This document shows, in pieces, positions 23,161 through 32,937 of a stretch of DNA of 64,000 bases (the stretch's first letter is position 1; each line of letters opens with the position of its first letter). The DNA is taken from assembly GCA_003024175.1 (NCBI GenBank), contig MDYQ01000087.1, positions 38,792 through 102,791 on the forward strand, given 5' to 3'. The stretch comes from Planoprotostelium fungivorum (taxonomy: Eukaryota; Evosea; Variosea; Cavosteliida; Cavosteliaceae). The position numbers and the translations under genes are program-made. The notes beneath the pieces were generated by a model. That model ran no database searches and was not told the DNA's origin. It saw only the letters and a list, made by a program, of their open reading frames with translations.

Positions 23161-24536
23161 ATGGCTTTCCTTCGATTCCTTCAGATCGTCCTTCACCTGA
23201 CGATTGCCGCTGCAATTCTCTTTGCCGTCTTCAAGGCCATGGGTCGTTTCCCTCACGATACCAAATGCGCCGATCTCGCTCACCACCCCGATGGAAAGCA
23301 GTTCGTGGACTTTGTTGATCTCTTCCCACCCTCTCTCCGTCCATACGGTATGTCTTCATATGATTCAATCGAAATTGTGATCTGACTCCAATGCAGTGTC
23401 TGAGATCCCCGAAACCGTCCTCTACCCAGTCAACATCTTTCTCTGCCAGGTGACCTGATCCATTCAACTCGCATTCTAATGCTGACGTAGTTGACTGGAA
23501 CTTTCGTCTTCACCCTCGAGGATTTCTGGGGTACGACTGCCCTGGAGCTGTTCAATCCCACTTTTTTGGTCGTCTTTGCTTGGTTATCCGTCCAGGCGAC
23601 CACCAGCCGCACGGGAGGCAACTTCCTCTTAAAGTTGTTCATCGGATCTGCCCCTGTCATCCTCCTCATCGGACAGATCTGTGAGTCGCATACATCACCC
23701 ACGATTGATTCGATCAGTGACCATCGCCGCCACCTTCAACGCCTTTGTCGCTCCCGCTTTCATTCTACTGGAGAGCAACAGCCGAGTCAAAGACATTCCT
23801 TCTCCATCCAGACTGCGTGCCATCGCGTTTGCCATCTTCTTCCTCTATATCAGCATCACCTTCCTCTTTGGCTACCCCCTGGTGCGTCCATTGTCCATCC
23901 CAACGTATCTCACATACACAGGCTCACACCTTGTGGTCCATCTCCTTCTTTCAATTCTCCCCCGTCATTGCCGCCTTCTTCATTTATTTCCCCCTCTCCC
24001 TCTTGCCCACCCTCTTCTATACGTCCGCCTTTGATTCAAACGATAAGACCACCAGCTACCGTCGCTTCTGGTATTGCGTCGGAGGTCTTGCAGCCATACT
24101 GCACGTGGCAGCCGCTTCCAGGTGAAGAGAAAGCTGAAAGAGAGAATCTCACGGATCGTTGTAGATTGGTCCACGCTCTGTTCGACTTCCCCAACGCCGT
24201 CGCGTTTGGATTACCCAGAACGGCTCCATTGACTCCACTGGTGTTCCCACAGACACTCTTTGACATCTTCACCGTCAGACAGGTGATCGTGATGATGACG
24301 ATGTAACAATTTGATGATGAGAGATGCAGATATCCGATATTGGAAGGGTGTCCTTGACTCTGGACTACCTTGTCACTGCTGGTGCTCTCATCCTCTTCAT
24401 GATCTTCCACACTGGTGCAGCCAAGGGAAGCAGAGGTATCTTCTTCCACCTGCCTCAGGTTATTGCCCTGGGTCCTGGCGCTGCCTTTTCTTTCTGGATG
24501 GCCAACAATGCTGAGGTACCAGTCAAGAGCGATTGA
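23161..24536 (+). CDS. multipass membrane protein, unknown family
   Basis: ATG 23161 begins MAFLRFLQIVLHLTIAAAIL, a first hydrophobic helix. Spliced exons add FVFTLEDFWGTTALELFNPT with FLVVFAWLSVQ; LFIGSAPVILLIGQ; TIAATFNAFVAPAFILLE; IAFAIFFLYISITFLFGY; LWSISFFQFSPVIAAFFIY; GGLAAILHVAAAS; and LDYLVTAGALILFMIFH. That makes about eight membrane spans and a stop at 24536. The intron ending at 24163 uses the acceptor gttgtag|A, which restores frame into LVHALFDFPNAVAFGLP. I recognise no family; it may be a channel or a transporter-like protein. Confidence 0.75.
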
Positions 24537-25059
24537 AGCAGTGCAAGTTGTGATAAAGACAAATGCACAAGATACCTTTTTTGTTCGTGTACATCATTCT
24601 GAGCATTTGCATTGGTGCCATGAGAGTCAGACATAATGAAGACACAGCAGAAAACCTTGTCCCAGCCCAAATATGGAAAATACCAGAGATATGTAAGATG
24701 ACTCACACTGATAAACACTCCTAAAATAAAAAAAAGTGATCCTAAAACAGATAGAACTATAAATGCTAGTGACTTCCTCTGATGCAAGCCATTTCACCAC
24801 TGGGGCAAGTGGGGGTCAGGAACCCCAGTGTTATGGATGGATGATCTCACTCTTGATAGCAGGGCAAAGGATTCACAAAGATGGGCAGCTTGGATAGTGT
24901 ATGTACGAGACCTCTCCTTACGGATGGGCTTCGAACAATCCCTTTTTATTACACAATACAATTGTAGACCATTATATAAATTCCTTTTCTCGTCAATATT
25001 CCTCTTCTACACGTAGCGTCATGACACCCAGCATACATCAATCTGACTTGGACAGATGC
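24537..25059. other. gene-poor edge of repeat island
   Basis: A reverse-strand open segment from 24787 begins with a hydrophobic helix (MHQRKSLAFIVLSVLGSLFF) and may continue past a short intron (VFCCVFIMSDSHGTNANAQ). It overlaps the 3' end of the forward membrane-protein gene and has no clear end. It may be a small membrane-protein gene or a remnant. A short inverted repeat, CACTGGGG/CCCCAGTG, sits at about 24796-24828. Confidence 0.3.
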
Positions 25060-26071
25060 GCTGATTCCAACGGTGAAAGAGAAAAGTGGTGAAAGTCATT
25101 CCCAACTGAGATAAAGCCATTTTTACGCTAAGCCTTAGCGTACGGACGCTAGACCTTAGCGTAATTTGCATTCATCTCTGATGCAAACGGTCGGAGGTGG
25201 AAACAGATACCACTCCTGGGTAGGCCAGGTGTTGTTCTACATGGTAATGGTGTCAGACTCGACCTGACACCATCCCTAAGGTCAGACGTGACCCTGTTTC
25301 TCATGCATACATTTGGTATCAGACCGATTTGAACTGACCTGATCCTGACTCTCTGAAACGCGCTGATTCCAATGGTATATCACACTGGTCACGAAAACGA
25401 TGCCCAACTTGAGCAAAGTGCATATTACGCTAATATTTAGCCTACGTACGCTAATATTTAGTGTAATTCTCACTTTACTCTGATACGAACGTCCGGACGA
25501 AAAAATGGATTACACCAGCGTGTAGGCCATGTGTCTCTCTACCTGGAAAAAGTGTGAAAACTGACCTGCTACCCTCCCTAAGATNGTTCCCAACTGAGAT
25601 AAAGCCATTTTTACGCTAAGCCTTAGCGTACGGACGCTAGACCTTAGCGTAATTTGCATTCATCTCTGATGCAAACGGTCGGAGGTGGAAACAGATACCA
25701 CTCCTGGGTAGGCCAGGTGTTGTTCTACATGGTCATGGTGTCAGACTCGACCTGACACCATCCCTAAGGTCAGACGTGACCCTGTTTCTCATGCATACAT
25801 TTGGTATCAGACCGATTTGAACTGACCTGATCCATACTCTATGAGACGCGCTGATTCCAATGGTATATCACACTGGTCACGAAAACGATGCCCAACTTGA
25901 GCAAAGTGCATATTACGCTAACATTTAGCCTACATAGGCTAATATTTAGCGTAATTCCCACTTTACTCTGATACAAACGTCCGGACGAAAAAATGGATTA
26001 CACCAGCGTGTAGCCCATGTGTCTTTCTACCTGGAAAAAGTGTGAAAACTGACCTGCTACCCTCCATAAGA
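25060..26071. repeat. tandem duplication of a ~488-bp unit with internal hairpins
   Basis: The segment starting cccaactgag at 25101 recurs at 25589 (offset 488) with only scattered differences, and a single N at 25585 lies exactly at the junction. Each copy is two related half-units of about 245 bp: both halves contain gctgattccaa, a hairpin stretch of acgctaa/ttagcgt and a (c/t)aggcca(g/t)gtgt segment. The first half carries the near-perfect palindrome TACGCTAAGCCTTAGCGTA; the second carries a degenerate form (TTACGCTAATATTTAGC). No coding potential is evident. This looks like non-autonomous repeat DNA, and the N suggests an assembly join. Confidence 0.85.
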
Positions 26072-26829
26072 TTTGACATGCCCCTCTGGTCATAACTGTT
26101 GGGACTCCATGGAACCAGGGGGTCAGACCCTTTCTGACCCACATCATCCTGACTCAGTCAGATGCACCAGATGCCCTGATTCTGCCAAAATAGGAGAAAA
26201 GTCAGACATTCCATTCCTAAGATGACTGCCGATGTGCACAACAGCTGATTTTTCAGAGGTCTGTCATTTTGTTCAATTTTTCATGAGATCATCCTTCTAT
26301 GCACAATATCAGTTTATTCTTGCTTCAATGTAGTATTTGATTGCAGTGTTGTCTATAAATGCCAAACTGACAACAAAAGAGAGATTGTCAGCTCTTTTAT
26401 GATTCATATCATATTTCTCTGCACTCTGCTTCAATATGATCATTGTTATCCTACCAAAGGTGTCTAACAATAAGTGCTTTTAGTCATGAGAACCTCATCT
26501 CACCACTTTGACATAGGGGGAAATAAACAGAAGATACAAATCTCTCATTTGCTCCATATTCTCTCTTTTTTTGTCAGGTTGGCATTATATCTTTTCTTTC
26601 TATGACATACCTATTAGGGTGTTTTCATATGGTATGTTTCATGGTCACAAAAAATGATCCTTGATTTGAGCAAAGTGCATATCATGCCATCATACAACAA
26701 TATTTATAAGATAATTGTCCAAAACAAAAAGTGGCTGATTGTTGTGTAGGACATGTGTTCTCTCCATTGTTGCTTTGCCAAAGAGAAATCATTCAGAGCC
26801 AAAAAATCCCACCTCAGTAATGTGAGTGC
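26072..26829. repeat. degenerate copies of the half-unit repeat
   Basis: At 26170-26240 (gccctgattctgcc...aaaagtcagacattcc) and again at about 26625-26800 (tcatggtcac...tttgagcaaagtgcatat...gtaggacatgtgt), words of the 245-bp half-unit reappear in the same order but strongly diverged. Intervening DNA is AT-rich and shows no gene. This implies an old, decaying family around the recent 488-bp duplication. Confidence 0.6.
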
Positions 26830-27222
26830 AATTTGAAAGGTAAGGGTGGTGGCTAAGAGGCAGGAATTATACACAACATTTTCTAAATCGCATTTTGGTC
26901 TCTTAACACTATAGGATGATGCATTATGCTCTGAAAGTACTCCATGTGCTGTTGGATTGATTTTTTGAAAAGTTTTTTGGTACTCTTGGTGATGATTTTT
27001 ACAAAAAGCTAAACAGCAGAAGCAATTTAGCTCTGATACTGGGAGTGCTTAAGCGATATCGCTCTGCAGAGGAATCAGATGATCAATACACTATGCATTT
27101 ATGGTCACAGATTGATCCCATAGTTGATGGTAAAGCTAAAGCGATTTAGCTGAAATGATGAACGCGATTTAGCCCAATGTTGCGTATAAACCCTGCCTCT
27201 TAGCCACCACCCCCAATTTGAA
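26830..27222. mobile_element. MITE-like element with TIRs and 8-bp target-site duplication
   Basis: The element spans 26838-27214, flanked by direct repeats AATTTGAA at 26830-26837 and 27215-27222. Near its ends are inverted repeats: GGTGGTGGCTAAGAGGCAGG at 26845-26864 and its exact reverse complement at about 27192-27211, extending imperfectly inward (attatac against its complement). The interior (377 bp) is AT-rich, contains several gctaaa/tttagc words and encodes nothing plausible. An 8-bp duplication is typical of hAT-superfamily insertion, so this is probably a non-autonomous hAT-type element; no transposase lies in the window. Confidence 0.78.
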
Positions 27223-27416
27223 GACCACACTGTAAAAGAGATGCAAAAGTAAAACAGTTTTGTTTATATTCCACTAATTTGGCATTCTATCCCTCAGCAG
27301 CCCAGTTGTCCTCATTGGAATTGTGACTCATCACACCACACACCCCATTCTGGCCAAAATCTTGTTCTGTCATGTCTTGAGCATAGGAGAACAAGTTTTG
27401 TGCATTTGGACTCAAG

Positions 27417-27531
27417 TGAACAGGTAAGGACCTGCAGAGACAGTCTTGACGCAGTAACCTAACGTGTCTTGCAATTGGGACACATTAACCTTAATGTGCA
27501 AGACGGTCTTGTGCAGGTCCTTATGAACAGG
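27417..27531. mobile_element. 99-bp MITE with perfect 8-bp target-site duplication
   Basis: Element 27425-27523 is bounded by TAAGGACCTGCA and its reverse complement TGCAGGTCCTTA, with an imperfect extension to about 25 bp (agtcttg near caagac). It is flanked by identical 8-bp direct repeats TGAACAGG at 27417-27424 and 27524-27531. It has no coding capacity. Ends and target duplication fit a non-autonomous hAT-like transposon different from the element at 26838-27214. Confidence 0.82.
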
Positions 27532-28786
27532 ATCTCTGAAAGGGGAGCTGCTCAATAATGGGGTCAATTGATATCCCCAGGCTTGATTCCATTGATGCAG
27601 CCCACCACAGATCCAATATCACGCTCAACCAAGTTGCAGCACAAGACTGAAGATGAGATGATGGAAGGTGAAGATGAATATATGTATTCATGATCATTGT
27701 CCAGATCCCAACTGACATCCCTCTTCACCTTGTACACTGGTTTACTCCACACCTCCTTCTGCAATCCACAAATCAGCCCTAACAGTGAGTCAAATCTGAC
27801 ATGATAATCGAGCCCATTCTGATCAGATTCTGTTGAAACAGAGTAGAGAGCATTGTTGATGACAATGCTCTCTCCAATGACATCATCCCACCTGTTAGAG
27901 AAGTCTCCTCTCCACCTATAACTGAAGAGGTGCCATCTGAGGGAAGAAAGAGACCTCAACAGAACGTAGAGGAGGAGTTGCCTGCAAGAAAGGAGAGATC
28001 TTGGTCAAATCCATATCAACTCACCCACATGTGCCTCAAAGAGGAAAGTGTTGTGAAGAAGGCAGCTCCAGTTGACAAGGTTGGAAAGATTACAACAGCT
28101 GCTGCGACACCTGTATGCCCATCCACCATACCACCCAAACATCCTCTAGAGGGAGGTCAGAGAGAGGTTAAAGGAATTGAATGAGGTATGATATGATGTG
28201 ATCGCACACAATAAATTGCATTTTCCAAATGTATTTGTTCTAGTCAACACCTGATTTGCCACTGGGTGCCCCATTGATCTATGCACTGTGTCGCTTCATG
28301 TGAGCGATCATATCGTCCATCAGCATCTTTGTTGACGAGTCGTCAGAGTTTGTGATGTTTCACTCACTTGCATCTTTTTGGTTAAGACAGGACACATGGC
28401 CTACGCAGTGGAACGGTCCTTAGATTTTGAGCAGGTCTGTAATTGTACAACATCTGTGATCACAGAGCAGAGCAGGGATGGGTGAGGGGTGCCGTCGCAT
28501 TGGGTTGTGTCCTAACTGTGCCATAGTGTGGTAAATATCCGCTGTCAATTTACCAGAGATAATATTCCCCTATCTTCCGATTGAGAAAGGACAAGAATAC
28601 AAATCCAAAGGTAGGAGCAGGGCGTAGCATGCCTGAGGCGGACTCTATCGAGGTGACCATGAGTATACTCGCTTTATTGTTTCACGATTCGTCTTGGCAC
28701 AATCGAGCCACATATCGCACGTAAGATGCATCGTTCGATCTGTGTTCGAATCATTCTCGTCTCACTACGGTTGACAGTTACCACCA
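27532..28786. other. low-gene-density region with possible gene fragments
   Basis: A reverse-strand open frame 27959-27564 (FSNRWDDVIGESIVINNAL, VWSKPVYKVKRDVSWDL) and a forward frame 27930-28184 (QNVEEELPARKERSW) overlap in part. Neither has recognisable domains, and one may be a transposon-derived fragment. At 28250-28440 short forward segments (LPLGAPLIYALCRFM, HMAYAVERSLDFEQ) flank intron-like sequence and could be exons of a small gene that I could not complete. Confidence 0.3.
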
Positions 28787-30994
28787 TTGAATGAACGGGG
28801 TGATGCAGATATGGAAAACGTCCAATCGGTCAGGATCCATCCAGAACCCTCCCGGTCTCCGGTCAATGAGCCAACCGTTGTGAAATATATCACGTGGGCC
28901 GATGGTGACAAAGAGAATCCCTTCGAATGGAGTAACACCAGAAAGAAGGCCATCTCATTTGTCAGCGTCGGAATGACTTTCGTCGTGTGAGGTCTTGAAC
29001 CACAGTCTCAGTTTATCAGACAAACGAATCGCATCATTCATTCTGCACCAGGTCCATCTGTAGCGGAGGTTACGCAAGTGCCGAAGGCAGTATCAGCGAA
29101 GAGTTCGCTGTCTCTCAGACGGTCTCACTCTTGGGTCTGACTCTGTGTGTCCTCTTACGCACATCCACGTCCGCTGATCACCGTGTCAGATTCATCGTAG
29201 GTTTCGCCTTCTGTCCTCTCCTCTTCGCTCCAATGTCTGAAGTGTACGGGCGCTCACCCATCTACTTTGTCACTTTCCTCCTATTCGGAGGTGAACTCAT
29301 CATGTCAAGACATCTCGATGTGACATCCCACAGTCTTCAGCATACCAATCGCCGTGGCGCAAAACATCGAGACGGTGCTGATATCTAGATTCTTACAAGG
29401 TTGCCTGGGCTCCACGGCCGCTACCATGGTGATGCGATCTGACACGCCCGCGTCAATCTGACACGTCTGACAGGTCGGTGGTACGCTGGCTGATATCTGG
29501 CACGCTGACGAGCGTGGAGCATACATGAGTATCTACACGGCAACAGCTTTCGTTGGCACTGCGACCGGACCCATCATATCTGGATTCTTAGTCTACTATC
29601 GTAATTGGAGATGGGTCTTTTACATCCAGGTGAAACGTCTTTACACATCGTGATGGAAGGGCGATGTCGATCATGCGATCGTCACTGATCTCCGATGATC
29701 GATCGATGGCGATGATGGATGCTGATCGATTCAGATCCTGTTGTGTGGATTACAATACATACTCATGATCATCTTTCTCAGAGAGACGAGGGGTGAGGCT
29801 CTCTACAAAACAATCATCTCCGTGACAGTCTCTCACGTACAGTAGGATCTGTATTATTATCCAGGAGAGCGAAAAAATTGAGAGAGACAACGGGTGACCA
29901 GAGCATCAAGGCACCGGCAGATGACGAGAGACAGAGCATCCCCACCCTCATCAGAGTGTCACTCACTCGCCCCATACGTGAATATGGCGCGTTGTAGATC
30001 GATCTGACCCCATCAGATCTTCTCTTCAGAGAGCCGATCGTCATATTCTTCACCATCTGGCTCAGTTTCGTTTGGGCCATTCTCTACCTGTGATTGCATC
30101 TTGAAAGTCTAGTTGTAGATTGACTCCTGCAGGTGCCTCGAATCGATTCCGTTAGTTCTAGTGACTTCTCACGGTTTCAACGAATGGCAAGTGGGTCTCA
30201 GTTTCTTAGGGTGAGAACATTCTATGATTCTACGTCATTTTATCATTGGCTTCTAGATGACTCATCCTCATTACAGTCTATTCGTCGGTGCCATCGTGGC
30301 AGCTCTTTTGAATCCAATTCAAGATGGTTTGTATCGTCGGGCGAAAGAGAAGAACAATGGGGTGGCCGTACCAGAGGCCAGATTGTACAGCTCGTGAGTC
30401 CTTCTTCTCTACAGATGAAATGAAATTTGACCTTCTGGTAGATGCGTGGGGACGATTTTATTCACGGGAGGTTTATTCTGGTTCGGCTGGACTTCGTTTC
30501 CACACAACCACTTCCTATTACCCATCTTTGCTTCGGCCGTCTTCACTTGTGGGATGTATCAGATCTATCTCGCCACGTTTAACTACATCGCCGACTCGTG
30601 AGAACATTCAATCGTTAAACGTTTAACGATGAAAGGTACAAGAGATATGCGGCATCAGCTCTGGCTGCAGTCGGCTTCGTCAGAAACATGTTGGCTTCCA
30701 GCTTTCCTCTCTTTTCGAATCAGAGTGAGACACATGACGCGATCGATCATCGTCTCGATCTGATGGTGCGAAACAGTGTTCATCAACCTGCATTTCCAAT
30801 GGGCTTCGACTCTACTGGGTTGCATCGCACTGGTGATCCATCTATAACGTTCGATTCACTGATGACCTCAGGTCCTCTCTGCTATCCCATTCATTCTCAT
30901 CTACTTTGGCCCGAAGATTCGCGCCAGCTCGAAATTTGCACGAGAAGTTGCAGACGATCAGAACAAGACGGTTCCTCTTCATCAGAGAGCTTGA
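28787..30994 (+). CDS. MFS drug/polyamine:H+ antiporter, fungal TPO/DHA1-like
   Basis: Proton-coupled multidrug or polyamine efflux protein of the plasma membrane. Signatures: cytosolic leader with ITWADGDKENPFEWS (the DPxNP/W segment before TM1), FAPMSEVYGRSPIYFVTFLL (motif A region), ISRFLQGCLGSTAATMVGGT, LADIWHADERGAYMSIYTAT, GPIISGFLVYYRNWRWVFYI (motif C region), LRETRG, then the C-terminal half with REPIVIFFTIWLSFVWAILY, RLYSS, FTGGLFWFGWTSFP, YQIYLATFNYIADSY and ALAAVGFVRNMLASSFPLF. The stop is at 30994 after VADDQNKTVPLHQRA. About ten introns. Translation may begin at 28811 instead. The short intron near 29150 was not resolved precisely. Confidence 0.88.
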
Positions 30995-31102
30995 CATCAT
31001 CGTCATTGCAATCACATCATCGTAATCACATCATCACACCGAGAGGAGTTCACCTCGTTCCAATTTTGAAAGAAGAGACGACGAATAAAGAGACGCATAA
31101 CT

Positions 31103-32817
31103 TTATGTCTCCTTCTTATTCTCCGGTGTCTTCAGTGCCTCAGACAGAGCCTTCCACTCCTGCTCGTACTCGCCCAACCTGCCGCAGTCAGAACAGTCAG
31201 ACACCTCCACTCACTGAATCTGGTATCTCTTGCTGAACACCTCAAAGTAGAAGGAAGAGCCGTTCCAAGCGGACCACAAGATCATAGCTATAGACGTGTC
31301 AGTGTGAATGTCATTCTTCTATTCGATATGTATGATTCACCAAAGAGAAAGAGAGTGTGAGCGTAGTAGTAGCGGTAGAATAATGCCACGGGCAACATGG
31401 TCACCACCGTAAAGGCCAACTGTAAAACTGATCGGGAGTCAGTGTGACGTCTCATACGATATCTCACCTCCGAACATGACGATCTCCCAGCGTGGACCGA
31501 AGCATCCCATCAGCTTGTTTCTATTTTTGGATCAGCTTCATGATGATGAATCCTCATCATCATGACAAAAACTCACACGATGGACTTTGGATCTCGCTGC
31601 ATCCACAGGAAGGAAGTCACTCTCTCTGGATCAGCCTTGAACTTTTTCCTCCTCACCATCTGAACGATGACGTAATACAAAGCCTGGAAGATTCATAACG
31701 GGCTCGTTGTAGATGGAAAATTCACCTGCCAGATGACATAAGGGAGGATGGGAAGGATGGTAGCCTCGTAGAAGGAGATGGTTTCATCACTTTGCGACAC
31801 GCAGGGCTGGTAGTCGCCGTAGGCATGCCAGCGGAGGGTCCACATGACTGCATCAATGTCAGCGTTGTAGATGGACGAAGAGGGTGTCACCCAGGGGAGG
31901 AGAGAGGTGAATGAATAGACTGGTGACCTGATGTCTGATGAGATTCAAAGACATGTGAACCAATTCGCTTCTATCATTATAGGTCTGAACAACGACGAGA
32001 GGATCAAGTGATGATGATATGACTCATTGATGATGCGAATCAGATGATGATGATCATCGAACAATAGATGGTGGATGATGTCACCTTGTCGAGGGAGTGG
32101 AACACCATAGAGTTTCTCCAGATACCAATGGCCCAGAGTAGTGGTCCCGTTCTGTGATGAGTCACATGCCGATTCATCGTCTATAACTCACGCGAAACTG
32201 AATGAAACTTTGTAAATCGTGCAGTAGCTGGGATTCAACTGAGGAAGATGAGTGATGAAGAAGGATGTAGATGATCATATCACCAGGTAGAACAAGAGGA
32301 TGAGATTGGCAAAGTAGCAGAAGTCCAACAGGAAGTAGTGGTGCTTGGCTTTTCTGTAGTAATAGAAGCGAAGAAGTAACAGCTGTCGTGGAATCAGAGG
32401 TGGAGGTGGAGGGGACACACCAGAGGTAATTGGATGGAATACTTCCACAGAAAGATGTTGGGACGATTACCAAGGATGAAAGCCGTTAAGATCGTGTCGG
32501 CAACACCTGCAAATGATTACAAACGATTCGAAAATGTAATGCCTACCCAAAGTGAACGAGAGCTTGTCTCTCAATTTCATGGCTGGAGGATTGTCCAATC
32601 GAAGCTTGACGGCGGAGCGCTTCTTCCTGACATAATCTCTGATCTTCTCTCGATCTGTGGCTAAACGGTTCACGATGCGAGTTACAGAGGGCGATTTGGG
32701 AAGGACATCGAAGGTGAGATCGTCAGCCTCCACCTCATCCCAATCTTTGACCGTTGATTCTTTCTCCAACTGACTCAATCGTCTGTTCAGTTGAGGTTTG
32801 TCGTCTATCGAAGTCAT
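31103..32817 (-). CDS. glycerophosphocholine acyltransferase (GPC1-like)
   Basis: Integral membrane enzyme family (DUF2838, yeast Gpc1) that acylates glycerophosphocholine to lysophosphatidylcholine in the ER. ATG 32817 gives a soluble N-terminus (QLNRRLSQLEKES), then family segments in order: VADTILTAFILGNRPNIFLW, RFYYYRKAKHHYFLLDFCY, FANLILLFYLLNPSYCTIY, WRNSMVFHSLDKVTSLFIH with the hallmark VFH.xDK.TSLFIH, MWTLRWHA, YEATILPILPYVIWQ, ALYYVIVQMVRRKKF, and LAFTVVTMLPVALFY. The stop at 31103 follows LGEYEQEWKALSEAL. About nine introns, one of about 155 nt. The long intron was bridged because VTSLFIHLSPPL must follow HSLDK. Confidence 0.85.
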
Positions 32818-32937
32818 TGCGATGCTCGTGTTCGCTGGATGGACTGTTGTCCGCGGACATCTGAGACATCCCCACGACTTTTCTACAATCCATCATGATC
32901 GTCCATCACACATCTGGTTCTCTACACATCGTCCTCT

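Noticed and set aside
23491-24306. Uninterrupted 271-residue forward frame
   Set aside because: It fuses real exons with intron readings; the hydrophobic protein only emerges when introns at 23682, 23881 and 24121 are removed.
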